Shown: positions 8,025 through 16,157 of the stretch, one piece after another
How the letters are laid out: every line of letters starts with the position of its first letter
Position numbering within the stretch: the first letter of the stretch is position 1
Source of the DNA: Flavobacteriaceae bacterium
GTDB lineage: Bacteria; Bacteroidota; Bacteroidia; Flavobacteriales; Flavobacteriaceae
NCBI GenBank assembly: GCA_002702895.1
Contig: PACX01000010.1
Span: 1 to 40,114, forward strand
Reading direction: 5' to 3'
DNA length: 40,114 nt
Notes under the pieces: model-generated
Database searches by the model: none
What the model was told of the DNA's origin: nothing
The model's input: the letters and a program-made list of their open reading frames with translations, nothing else
Translations under genes and position numbers: made by a program

Positions 8025-9449
8025 TTATATCTTAGAGACCCTCAAAGTATTTACTTCTCCTTTTTTAACAATGGGCATTGCAGATAAATTAATGACAAAA
8101 TCATTCTTTTTTATGAAGCCCTGTTGCTTGGCGAGCTGATTAACCTCTTCAATTGTGTCATCAGTGCTAACAAAATTATTGTAAAACATACATTTTACAC
8201 CCCAGAGCAAATTGAGCTGAGCTAGAATTTTTCTGTTGGAAGTGAAAACAAGAATCATCGCGTTAGGCCTCCAAGACGAGATTTGCCAAGCCGTATACCC
8301 GCTGTTTGTAAGGGTACAGATTGCCGAAGCGCTAATTTCATTTGCAATGTTACAGGCATGAAAGCAAACCGTTTTGGTTAAAAGCCTTTTTGATTTAATT
8401 TTAGGCAATTCATAAGGGATTTTGATCAACGGAGAGCTTTCCACTCGATTTATAATTTTTTCCATTGTTTTAACTACTTCAACAGGAAATTTACCAACTG
8501 AAGTTTCTCCAGATAGCATCAGGGCATCTGCCCCGTCCATTACAGAATTAGCAACGTCATTTACCTCTGCTCTTGAAGGAGTGAGACTGTCTAGCATAGA
8601 CTCCATCATTTGAGTTGCAATTATAACTGGCTTTCTAGCTTTTTTAGCCTTAATTACCAAGAGCTTTTGATTTAAAGGCACCTCTTCAGAGGGAATTTCA
8701 AGCCCAAGATCCCCTCTAGCAACCATAATTCCATCAGCTGTTTTTAGAATGCCATCTATATTATGAATTGCCTCAGGTTTTTCAATTTTTGCAATTATAG
8801 GAATACTAGAATTACCCACGGCTGTAATTAGTTTTTTTAAATCAGAAACATCTTTTTTAGACCTAACAAAGGATAGGGCTATCCAGTCAAAACCATTTTT
8901 AATTGCAAAAAAAGCATCTTCTTTATCTTTCTTGGTCAAGCTAGGAAGAGAAATTATTGTATTGGGCAGGTTAACTCCCTTTCTAGACTCTAGCGCCCCG
9001 CCCTGTAAAACCTTAGCCTCAACAAGATCTTTCTTGTTTGAGCTTAAAACTTGAAGAATCAATTTCCCGTCATTAATTAGAATTTTTTCACCGGAATTAA
9101 CATCCAAAGGAAATTTAGAATAATTTATTGACACACAGCTTTCATCTCCTTCTTTCTCATCCTTAGTGGTGATTTTAACAACACTTCCCTTTTTTAAAGA
9201 CACATCTTTTTTTACAAGTCCGAGCCTAATTTTGGGACCCTGTAGATCTCCTAATATAGACACGTGAACATTTAGTTCCTCACTTAGGGCGCGGACACTC
9301 TTAACAGAAGCTTTAATCTCTTTGTATGATGCATGAGAAAAATTAATCCGGAAAACATCAACACCAGCCATCATTAGCTTTTTTAATACTGCTCTAGATT
9401 CAGACTGCGGCCCTACAGTAGCAACAATTTTAGTTTTATTAAGCTTCAT
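8025..9449 (-). CDS. pyk: Pyruvate kinase
   Basis: 474 residues, the usual length. It converts phosphoenolpyruvate and ADP to pyruvate and ATP. Motifs: TKIVATVGPQS at the N-terminus, VFRINFSHAS (substrate Arg), GDLQGPKIRLG, the active-site signature IPIIAKIEKPEA near 218, MVARGDLGLEIP with metal and substrate residues near 243-254, and IATQMMESM..PSRAEVNDVANSVMDGADALMLSGE. The C-terminal domain is complete. It follows the IPExxxVDY gene by 3 bp, so they are cotranscribed. Confidence 0.97.
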   Translation of the reverse strand: MKLNKTKIVATVGPQSESRAVLKKLMMAGVDVFRINFSHASYKEIKASVKSVRALSEELNVHVSILGDLQGPKIRLGLVKKDVSLKKGSVVKITTKDEKEGDESCVSINYSKFPLDVNSGEKILINDGKLILQVLSSNKKDLVEAKVLQGGALESRKGVNLPNTIISLPSLTKKDKEDAFFAIKNGFDWIALSFVRSKKDVSDLKKLITAVGNSSIPIIAKIEKPEAIHNIDGILKTADGIMVARGDLGLEIPSEEVPLNQKLLVIKAKKARKPVIIATQMMESMLDSLTPSRAEVNDVANSVMDGADALMLSGETSVGKFPVEVVKTMEKIINRVESSPLIKIPYELPKIKSKRLLTKTVCFHACNIANEISASAICTLTNSGYTAWQISSWRPNAMILVFTSNRKILAQLNLLWGVKCMFYNNFVSTDDTIEEVNQLAKQQGFIKKNDFVINLSAMPIVKKGEVNTLRVSKI

Positions 9450-9452
9450 TAA

Positions 9453-9917
9453 TTAAAGGATTAAGTTTTGTTTAGATTTTATTTTTGTTTTTTTGACTCT
9501 ATAGCAAGAATAGATTTCTTTAAGCAAAGATAAAGATTTAATAAAGGAGTCAACAGTCTTTTTTTCATCAACATACTTAATTATAAAGTCAGCCTGCTTT
9601 AACTCTGGTATTAAAAACATCTCTGTGGTTTGATGATCAAACAACAATCCAGAATCTTTAATAACATGTGATTTTATAAATGAATTAGAGTACAGATAAA
9701 TCAAAGGCCCATTTAAATCGGGTTCAAAAGAATATGCCATATATCTTTCTTCAGATTTCTTAAAACTAATGTCATGGTTTGAGCGAATTAGTCTTATTCC
9801 TAAAAGAGAATTAATTTTAAATGCTAAATCAAAAGGCTCTAAAGAACAATGAATCGCAATGATTTCCCCAAAATCATCTGTTTCGCTATGAGAAATTATA
9901 TGCTTAGGCACATTCAA
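9453..9917 (-). CDS. IPExxxVDY-family conserved Bacteroidota protein
   Basis: 154 residues. The family-naming segment is near residues 107-122: LIPELKQADFIIKYVD, a version of IPExxxVDY. The body is a mixture of strands and a C-terminal helix with no catalytic signature I recognise. The function is unknown; the family is conserved in flavobacteria beside pyk and fatty acid synthesis genes, as here. The start is uncertain. I use TTG at 9915-9917 (TTG AAT GTG), because there is no ATG in frame upstream of the conserved region; GTG at 9911 is an alternative. In relatives I know, rnc lies between fabF and this gene; here only 50 bp separate them. Confidence 0.75.
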   Translation of the reverse strand: MNVPKHIISHSETDDFGEIIAIHCSLEPFDLAFKINSLLGIRLIRSNHDISFKKSEERYMAYSFEPDLNGPLIYLYSNSFIKSHVIKDSGLLFDHQTTEMFLIPELKQADFIIKYVDEKKTVDSFIKSLSLLKEIYSCYRVKKTKIKSKQNLIL

Positions 9918-9967
9918 AGATACAATTTGTGAAATTTAGAACATAAAAGCAAAGTATCAGCGAGACA

Positions 9968-11215
9968 TTATGCTTTTTTAAAAAGCACACATGCATTATG
10001 CCCTCCAAATCCAAAAGTATTGCTCATGGCAATGTTAACATTTCTTTTTTGCGCAGAATTAAAAGTAAAGTTTATGTTCTCGTCAATTTCCTCATCTTTT
10101 GTAAAGTGATTGATTGTGGGGGGAACTACCCCCTCTTTAATTGAAAGAATTGAAGCAATAGATTCAACAGCTCCAGCAGCACCCAAAAGATGGCCAGTCA
10201 TAGACTTGGTAGAATTAATATTCATAGAATAGAGGTGCTTTCCAAAAACATCATTCAAGGCTTTAGCTTCAGCAACGTCCCCTAATTGTGTTGATGTGCC
10301 ATGCATGTTTACAGTATCTATTTCAGAGGAGCTTATTTTGGCATCGCGAATACAGTTTTGCATTACTTTGATTGCTCCAATACCCTCTGGATGTGGAGCA
10401 GTCATGTGGTATGCATCAGCAGAGAGTCCTCCTCCAACAATTTCTGCATATATTTTTGCCCCTCTATTAATTGCATGTTCATAATCTTCAAGAACAAGAC
10501 AGCCAGCACCTTCTCCCAAGACAAACCCGTCTCTATCTTTGTCAAATGGGCGAGAAGCAGTTTTAGGATCTTCGTTTCTTGTAGATAGAGCATGAAGGGC
10601 ATTAAAACCTCCAATGCCTGAAATTGCAACTCCGGCTTCAGACCCGCCTGAAATAATTATATCTGCATAACCAAGACGAATGTAATTCAAGCCATCGATA
10701 ATAGCATTAGCCGAAGAAGCACAAGCAGAAACAGTCGCAAAGTTAGGGCCTCTAAAACCGTTTCTAATTGAAATTATTCCTGGAGCTATATCAGGGATCA
10801 TTTTAGGGATCATAAACGGATTAAATCGAGGAACCCCATTTCCTGATGCAAAGCCAAGAACTTCATTTTGAAAAGTTTCCAACCCTCCAACTCCAGCCCC
10901 CCAAATTACGCCAATCCTATCTTTGTCTGAGTTGTCCAAATTTATTTTAGCATCTTTAATGGCCTCATCTGAAGAAACAATGGCGTACTGAGCAAAGCGA
11001 TCCATTTTTCTAGACAACTTTCTCTCCATAAAGTCTTCAGGATTAAACCCTTTTAACTCACAAGCAAATTGTGTTTTGAACTTAGAGGTGTCAAAATAAG
11101 TTATAGGAGCAGCTCCGCTAACTCCACTAATTAAACCTTGCCAATATTCAGGGACTGTATTACCAATTGGGGTTAGAGCCCCCAATCCAGTAACAACAAC
11201 GCGCCTAAGGCTCAT
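9968..11215 (-). CDS. fabF: 3-oxoacyl-ACP synthase II
   Basis: 415 residues. KAS II condensing enzyme that elongates acyl-ACP with malonyl-ACP in type II fatty acid synthesis. The Cys-His-His triad is visible: Cys about 165 in VSACASSANA, His in VNMHGTSTQLGD near 305 and His in MTGHLLGAAGAVES near 341. The N-terminus MSLRRVVVTGLGALTPIG and the C-terminal NTFGFGGHNA are canonical. It begins 5 bp after the acpP stop, so acpP-fabF are one transcript. Confidence 0.97.
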   Translation of the reverse strand: MSLRRVVVTGLGALTPIGNTVPEYWQGLISGVSGAAPITYFDTSKFKTQFACELKGFNPEDFMERKLSRKMDRFAQYAIVSSDEAIKDAKINLDNSDKDRIGVIWGAGVGGLETFQNEVLGFASGNGVPRFNPFMIPKMIPDIAPGIISIRNGFRGPNFATVSACASSANAIIDGLNYIRLGYADIIISGGSEAGVAISGIGGFNALHALSTRNEDPKTASRPFDKDRDGFVLGEGAGCLVLEDYEHAINRGAKIYAEIVGGGLSADAYHMTAPHPEGIGAIKVMQNCIRDAKISSSEIDTVNMHGTSTQLGDVAEAKALNDVFGKHLYSMNINSTKSMTGHLLGAAGAVESIASILSIKEGVVPPTINHFTKDEEIDENINFTFNSAQKRNVNIAMSNTFGFGGHNACVLFKKA

Positions 11216-11220
11216 AAGGA

Positions 11221-11454
11221 TTATTTTGAACTTTCGATATATTGAATAGCTTGTCCTACTGTGGCTATTTTCTCAGCTTGGTCATCAGGGATTTGAATAT
11301 CGAATTCTCTTTCAAATTCCATTATTAGCTCAACGGTATCAAGAGAGTCGGCCCCTAAATCGTTAGTAAAGCTTGCGGCAGAAACAACTTCATTTTCGTC
11401 AACACCTAATTTGTCAACAATGATTGCATTTACACGAGATGAAATATCTGACAT
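11221..11454 (-). CDS. acpP: Acyl carrier protein
   Basis: 77 residues, acidic, four-helix ACP. The phosphopantetheine attachment motif [10 protein letters not shown] is present with Ser37. It carries growing acyl chains for the FAS II enzymes, including FabF encoded directly downstream. It heads the minus-strand operon and is divergent from purN. Confidence 0.97.
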   Translation of the reverse strand: MSDISSRVNAIIVDKLGVDENEVVSAASFTNDLGADSLDTVELIMEFEREFDIQIPDDQAEKIATVGQAIQYIESSK

Positions 11455-11477
11455 AATTCTTTGGTTTAAAGTTCAGA

Positions 11478-11485
11478 CAAAAATA
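11478..11485 (-). promoter_or_regulatory. Candidate flavobacterial -7 box for acpP
   Basis: The minus strand reads TATTTTTG, matching TAnnTTTG, and ends 23 bp before the acpP ATG, giving a leader of about 17 nt. The -33 region is weak. Confidence 0.5.
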
Positions 11486-11548
11486 AAAAACTTTACATTA
11501 TATAACCTCTTTTTTAAAAAAATTACAAAAAAAGAATTTGACATATAG

Positions 11549-11579
11549 TTGATTGGCGAGAGAGAATTGTGTTATTTTG
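11549..11579 (+). promoter_or_regulatory. Candidate promoter for purN
   Basis: A -33-like TTG at 11549-11551 is separated by 20 bp from TTATTTTG at 11572-11579, one base from the Bacteroidota -7 consensus TAnnTTTG. The predicted transcription start would be about 11585, leaving a leader of around 15 nt before the TTG start codon. Confidence 0.5.
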
Positions 11580-11599
11580 TTACAACTTTATAACTAAAA

Positions 11600-12178
11600 T
11601 TGAATAAAAAAAAAATTATTCTGTTTGCATCAGGCTCTGGGACTAACTTTCTCGAGATATGTAAATATTTCAAGTTTAGAAAACAAATTTCAATTAAGAT
11701 GCTGGTTTGTAATAACCCAAAAGCAAAAGTTTTAAAAAAAGCCAAAGATAATGGAGTGAAAATCTTGCTTATAAACAAAGAGAGTTTTTATAAAACAAAC
11801 ACGGTATTGAATTCAATTTTAAGGATATCCCCGGACCTTATAGTTCTTGCAGGATTTTTATGGCAAGTTCCCTTAAAAATAATAGAGTCCTTCCCAAATA
11901 AAATAATAAATATACATCCAGCACTTCTCCCTGCTTATGGCGGAAAAGGAATGTATGGAATGAATGTTCATAAAGCAGTTATTGAAAACAATGAAAAAAT
12001 GTCAGGAATTACAATTCATTTCGTTGATAAAAATTATGATGAAGGAAAGATAATTTTCCAAAAATCAATTTCTATTAGCGATAAAGATTCTTCAGAGTCT
12101 CTTGCTAGAAAAGTTTTAAAACTAGAACATTCTTTTTTCCCTAAAATAATTGAAAAGACCTTGATAAATGGAGAATGA
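11600..12178 (+). CDS. purN: Phosphoribosylglycinamide formyltransferase
   Basis: 192 residues, the usual PurN length. It transfers a formyl group from 10-formyl-THF to GAR, the third step of purine synthesis. Motifs: ILFASGSGTNFLEI (phosphate-binding loop) at residues 7-20, VCNNPKAKVL, LIVLAGFLWQVP, IINIHPALLPAYGGKGMYG with catalytic Asn-His near 104-106, and the SGITIHFVDKNYDEGKII loop carrying the catalytic Asp. The start is TTG at 11600 (TTG AAT AAA); no ATG precedes the phosphate loop. It overlaps rnhA by 11 bp and is divergent from acpP, a common Bacteroidota arrangement. Confidence 0.94.
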   Translation: MNKKKIILFASGSGTNFLEICKYFKFRKQISIKMLVCNNPKAKVLKKAKDNGVKILLINKESFYKTNTVLNSILRISPDLIVLAGFLWQVPLKIIESFPNKIINIHPALLPAYGGKGMYGMNVHKAVIENNEKMSGITIHFVDKNYDEGKIIFQKSISISDKDSSESLARKVLKLEHSFFPKIIEKTLINGE

Positions 12179-12638
12179 GATAATACAGATATACACCGAT
12201 GGCTCATCCAGAGGAAATCCTGGGCCAGGAGGATATGGAATAGTTATACAGCAAAAAGCGACTAAAAGGTTTAAAGAGTTTTCAGAAGGCTATAGAATGA
12301 CAACGAACAATAGAATGGAGCTATTAGCCGTAATTGAAGCTCTAAAAAAATTAAAAAAGACAGGGCTACAAATTTCAATTTATACAGATTCAAAATATGT
12401 TTCAGACGCAGTAGAGAAAAAATGGGTTTTTGGATGGGAAAAAAAGAATTTTAAAAAGAAAAAAAATGCAGATTTATGGATAGAGTTTTTAAAAATATAT
12501 CCTAAACACAATATTAAGTTCTTTTGGATCAAAGGGCACAACAATCATCCCCAGAATGAAAGATGTGATTATTTAGCAGTTGCAGCTTCAAAAAAGAAGA
12601 CTCTTTTAATAGATAAGAGTTATGAAAAATTAAATTAA
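12168..12638 (+). CDS. rnhA: Ribonuclease HI
   Basis: 156 residues. It cleaves RNA in RNA-DNA hybrids. The metal-binding carboxylates are visible: Asp11 in IYTDGSSRGNPGPGGYG, Glu51 in TTNNRMELLAVIEAL, Asp74 in IYTDSKYVSDAV and the last Asp in NERCDYLA. The basic handle (WEKKNFKKKKNADLW) is present and the product is full length. The ATG is 11 bp inside the end of purN; the PfkB gene follows after 1 bp, so purN-rnhA-pfkB are coupled. Confidence 0.95.
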   Translation: MENEIIQIYTDGSSRGNPGPGGYGIVIQQKATKRFKEFSEGYRMTTNNRMELLAVIEALKKLKKTGLQISIYTDSKYVSDAVEKKWVFGWEKKNFKKKKNADLWIEFLKIYPKHNIKFFWIKGHNNHPQNERCDYLAVAASKKKTLLIDKSYEKLN

Positions 12639-12639
12639 A

Positions 12640-13542
12640 ATGAAGAAAACACTAATTGTAGGAACAGTTGCTTACGATGACATTGAAACACCATATGGAT
12701 CGTCTGGAAAGATTTTGGGAGGCTCAGGCACATATATATCTTTAGCTTGTTCATGCTTTAAAACGAGCTCTTCTATTGTTTCTGCAGTTGGGGAAGATTT
12801 TGAACAGAAGCACATTGAGCTTATAAACAATAAAGGAGTTAAGACGTCATCAATTGATATCATTCCTAATGGAAAAACTTTTTATTGGAAGGGAAGGTAT
12901 CATAAAAATTGGAACAAAAGAGACACAATAATCACGGAGCTAAATGTTTTAGAGAACTTCAACCCAAAAGTTTCAAAAGAATTTAAATCCCCTTTTATTG
13001 CTGTTTTAGGCAATCTACATCCTCTTGTTCAAAAGACTGTTTTAGATCAGTTAACGGGGAATCCAAAAGCAACTATTTTAGATACTATGAATTTTTGGAT
13101 GGACACTGCATTAGATGATCTGCTTAATGTGATAAGAAGAGTAAATATAATAGTAATTAATGACGATGAAGCGAAACAGCTTTCTGGTAAGACAATTCTG
13201 CTTGAAGCTGCTAAGGAAATTTTAAAACTTGGACCACAATATATTATAATTAAAAAAGGAGAACACGGATCTGCATTGTTTGGGAAAAATAACCAGTTTA
13301 ATTTGAAGGCGTTTCCTGTAAAAAAAGTGATTGATCCAACTGGAGCAGGAGATACATTTGCAGGGGGGCTAGCAGGATTTCTTTCAGAGCAGAAAGAAAT
13401 AAATTTTGAAAGCCTAAAAGAGGCCATGGTCTACGGAACAGTAATGGCGTCTTTTTGTGTAGAAAACTTTGGCACACTTTCAATGGAAAATTTAAAAAAG
13501 CAAGAGCTTATAAATAGGCTTAATGAGTTTAAAAAAAGTTAA
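12640..13542 (+). CDS. PfkB-family sugar kinase
   Basis: 300 residues of the ribokinase/PfkB superfamily. The N-terminal substrate-binding region (LIVGTVAYDDIETP, GGSGTYISLACSCF) and the C-terminal signature DPTGAGDTFAGG near residues 230-241, with its catalytic Asp, are intact. NDDEAKQLSG near 170 is the conserved middle motif. The substrate cannot be read from sequence. The gene is fused tightly to rnhA (1-bp gap) and followed 61 bp later by the PurF-like gene, so a ribose or nucleoside-like substrate linked to PRPP or purine metabolism is plausible, as inference only. Confidence 0.85.
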   Translation: MKKTLIVGTVAYDDIETPYGSSGKILGGSGTYISLACSCFKTSSSIVSAVGEDFEQKHIELINNKGVKTSSIDIIPNGKTFYWKGRYHKNWNKRDTIITELNVLENFNPKVSKEFKSPFIAVLGNLHPLVQKTVLDQLTGNPKATILDTMNFWMDTALDDLLNVIRRVNIIVINDDEAKQLSGKTILLEAAKEILKLGPQYIIIKKGEHGSALFGKNNQFNLKAFPVKKVIDPTGAGDTFAGGLAGFLSEQKEINFESLKEAMVYGTVMASFCVENFGTLSMENLKKQELINRLNEFKKS

Positions 13543-13603
13543 TAATTTCCTCTCAGAACTATAAATAAAATACCTATTTTTACAAACAATCTCAAAAGCA
13601 TCT

Positions 13604-15472
13604 ATGAGCGACCAAATTAAACACGAATGTGGAATAGCTCTTATAAGACTGCTTAAACCCCTGGACTTTTATCAAAAAAAATATGGAACAAAACGCTATG
13701 GCGTTAATAAGATGTATTTGATGATGGAGAAACAGCACAATAGGGGTCAGGATGGCGCAGGATTTGCAAGCGTAAAACTAGATTCAATTCCTGGTGAAAA
13801 GTATGTCTATCGTAAAAGATCAGCAGGGAAACAACCAATACAAGAGATTTTCTCAGAAATTAACAAAAAAATACAAAAAGAAATTAATATCGAAGAGAAT
13901 GATAATATCCCTTATTTAGGACAGCTCATGCTAGGGCATGTTAGGTATGGAACATTTGGTAAAAATAATATAGAAAGTGTTCATCCTTTTTTAAGACAAA
14001 ACAATTGGAAGCACAGGAATTTAATTGTTGCTGGGAACTTCAATATGACCAACAATCAAGAGCTTTTTGATAATTTAGTTAAGCTAGGTCAACATCCAAA
14101 AAACAAAGCAGACGGCATTACGGTAATGGAAAAAATAGGACATTTTTTAGATGATGCAGTGTCTAAAATTTACAGAAAATTAAAGAAAGAGGGAATAAGT
14201 AAAATTGAAGCTTCTGCTTTAATTGAGAAGAAACTAAATATATCTAAAATATTAAAAAAAGCTTCAAAAGATTGGGACGGCGGATATGCAATGGCAGGAT
14301 TAATTGGTCATGGCGACTCTTTTTTTTTAAGAGATCCTGCAGGAATTAGGCCAGCATACTATTTTAAAAATGAGGAGGTTGTTGTTATAGCTTCTGAGCG
14401 CCCTGTAATTCAAACAGTTTTTAATGCAAAGTTTAGCCATATAAAGGAGTTAGATCCCGGAAAAAGCATAATAATAAAAAAGTCAGGGGACTTTTCAATT
14501 GAAACTATTTTAGAGGCTGTTGAAAAAAAATCTTGTTCTTTTGAAAGAATTTATTTTTCTAGAGGAAGTGATGCAGAAATATACTCTGAAAGGAAAAAAT
14601 TAGGAAAATATCTTTTCCCAAAAATATTAGAAAGGCTAAAAGGGGATCTTATAAACACGGTTTTTTCTTACATACCTAATACAGCAGAAACCTCTTTTTA
14701 TGGATTAGTTCAAGAAGTTCAGGAATACATGCATAATCAGGCAATAAATGAGATAGTTGATAATAAAGAAAAAATAACAAAAGAAAGGTTAGGTCATTTG
14801 CTTTCTAGCAAACCAAGAATAGAAAAAGTAGCAATTAAAGATGCAAAGCTTAGAACATTTATTGCGGATGATATTAACAGGGACGAGCTCGTGGCACACG
14901 TTTACGACATTACATATGGGTCAATAAATAAAACTGATAATCTTGTTATCATTGATGATAGCATTGTAAGAGGAACAACTCTACAAAAAAGCATTTTAAA
15001 AATACTAGACAGGCTTAATCCAAAAAAAATTATTGTAGTTTCTAGCGCACCACAAATTAGATATCCAGACTGCTATGGAATTGATATGGCAAGAATGGAA
15101 GATTTTATTGCCTTTAGAGCTGTTTTAGAGCTTATAAATGAGAGCAAAAAGAATCTTTTAGAAAAAACCTATAAAGCTTGTTTAAAAGAGTTAAAGCTTC
15201 CCATTAATCAAATGGAGAATAAGGTTAAGGCAATATACAAAGACTTTTCAAGCGATGAAATTTCAAAAAAAATATCAGAAATTCTAAAAGAAGATACCAT
15301 TAATGCTGAGATTAATGTTATTTTTCAAACAATTGAGGGGCTTCACAATGCTTGTCCTAAAAACTTAGGAGACTGGTATTTTACTGGAAACTATCCTACA
15401 CCAGGAGGCAACAAGGTTGTTAACCAGGCGTATGTTAATTTCTATGAAGGCATTAAAAAAAGAGCTTATTAA
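13604..15472 (+). CDS. Amidophosphoribosyltransferase-like protein (long Bacteroidota PurF form)
   Basis: 622 residues, over 100 longer than the classic PurF of about 500. The N-terminal class II glutamine amidotransferase part has Cys9 in HECGIALIRLL, then HNRGQDGAGFAS and LGHVRYGTFG. The C-terminal phosphoribosyltransferase part has the PRPP-binding loop LVIIDDSIVRGTTL near residues 446-459 and YGIDMARMEDFIAF. It should make phosphoribosylamine from PRPP and glutamine, or a related reaction. The extra length sits mainly in an insert after the nucleophile domain start (IQEIFSEINKKIQKE...) and in the C-terminus. This clade often exists beside a standard PurF, so I do not assign the symbol. 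It lies downstream of the PfkB kinase and converges with sodA, 6 bp away. Confidence 0.82.
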   Translation: MSDQIKHECGIALIRLLKPLDFYQKKYGTKRYGVNKMYLMMEKQHNRGQDGAGFASVKLDSIPGEKYVYRKRSAGKQPIQEIFSEINKKIQKEINIEENDNIPYLGQLMLGHVRYGTFGKNNIESVHPFLRQNNWKHRNLIVAGNFNMTNNQELFDNLVKLGQHPKNKADGITVMEKIGHFLDDAVSKIYRKLKKEGISKIEASALIEKKLNISKILKKASKDWDGGYAMAGLIGHGDSFFLRDPAGIRPAYYFKNEEVVVIASERPVIQTVFNAKFSHIKELDPGKSIIIKKSGDFSIETILEAVEKKSCSFERIYFSRGSDAEIYSERKKLGKYLFPKILERLKGDLINTVFSYIPNTAETSFYGLVQEVQEYMHNQAINEIVDNKEKITKERLGHLLSSKPRIEKVAIKDAKLRTFIADDINRDELVAHVYDITYGSINKTDNLVIIDDSIVRGTTLQKSILKILDRLNPKKIIVVSSAPQIRYPDCYGIDMARMEDFIAFRAVLELINESKKNLLEKTYKACLKELKLPINQMENKVKAIYKDFSSDEISKKISEILKEDTINAEINVIFQTIEGLHNACPKNLGDWYFTGNYPTPGGNKVVNQAYVNFYEGIKKRAY

Positions 15473-15478
15473 TAAAGA

Positions 15479-16087
15479 CTAGCTTTTTTCTGCAAATTTT
15501 TTAGAAACAGCTTCCCAATCAATAACATTAAAAAAACCAGCAATATAATCGGGTCTTCTGTTTTGATAATTTAGATAATAAGCATGCTCCCAAACGTCAA
15601 GCCCTAGAATTGGGTATCCTCCACACCCAACACCTTTCATCAAAGGATTGTCTTGATTTGCTGAGGAACAAACCTCAAGCTTTCCACCTGGAAGAACACA
15701 AAGCCACGCCCATCCAGAACCAAATCTAGTTGCAGCGGCTTTAGAAAAACTAGTCTTAAAACTTTCAAAATCTCCAAAAGAGTCATTAATGGCAGACATC
15801 AAATTCCCATCGGGGCTTCCCCCACCATTAGGTGACATTATGTTCCAAAAAAGACTATGATTAAAAAAGCCTCCTCCATTATTTCTAACAGCCATGTTGT
15901 CCATGTCTAAAGAAGATAAAATTTCTTCAATAGAAAGGCCTTCAAGCTCAGTTCCTTTAATGGAATTATTTAAATTGTTGGTATATCCAGCATGATGTTT
16001 TCCGTGATGAATCTCCATTGTTTTTTTGTCAATATGAGGCTCTAGGGCTTCATGAGAATACGGTAGTTGAGGTAATTCAAAGCTCAT
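15479..16087 (-). CDS. sodA: Superoxide dismutase, Mn-type Fe/Mn family
   Basis: 202 residues. It dismutates superoxide. Metal ligands: His27 in [12 protein letters not shown], the His of FFNHSLFW near 77, and Asp/His in [10 protein letters not shown] near 164-168. The active-site surroundings are of Mn type: [11 protein letters not shown] lacks the Fe-type Gln, and NQDNPLM supplies the distal Gln as in MnSOD. A cambialistic enzyme cannot be excluded. There is no signal peptide, so it is cytoplasmic. It is convergent with the PurF-like gene and divergent from the AddA-like gene. Confidence 0.94.
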   Translation of the reverse strand: MSFELPQLPYSHEALEPHIDKKTMEIHHGKHHAGYTNNLNNSIKGTELEGLSIEEILSSLDMDNMAVRNNGGGFFNHSLFWNIMSPNGGGSPDGNLMSAINDSFGDFESFKTSFSKAAATRFGSGWAWLCVLPGGKLEVCSSANQDNPLMKGVGCGGYPILGLDVWEHAYYLNYQNRRPDYIAGFFNVIDWEAVSKKFAEKS

Positions 16088-16129
16088 AATTAAGATTTTT
16101 ATTTTATATAAAATTAATTAATAATCACG

Positions 16130-16137
16130 TACTTTTA
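16130..16137 (+). promoter_or_regulatory. Weak -7-like box for the AddA-like gene
   Basis: TACTTTTA differs from TAnnTTTG only in the last base and lies 20 bp before the TTG start codon, the same geometry as other genes in this window. There is no convincing -33 element. Confidence 0.3.
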
Positions 16138-16157
16138 TATAGATACAAAATTTTTTT

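Noticed and set aside
10301-10629. Open frames on both strands inside fabF
   Set aside because: They are alternative frames of a well conserved enzyme with all catalytic residues in place.
15460-15495. Palindrome-like AAAAAGAGCT...AGCTTTTTT between the PurF-like gene and sodA
   Set aside because: The arms are imperfect and lie mostly in coding sequence; it could help convergent termination but is too weak to list.
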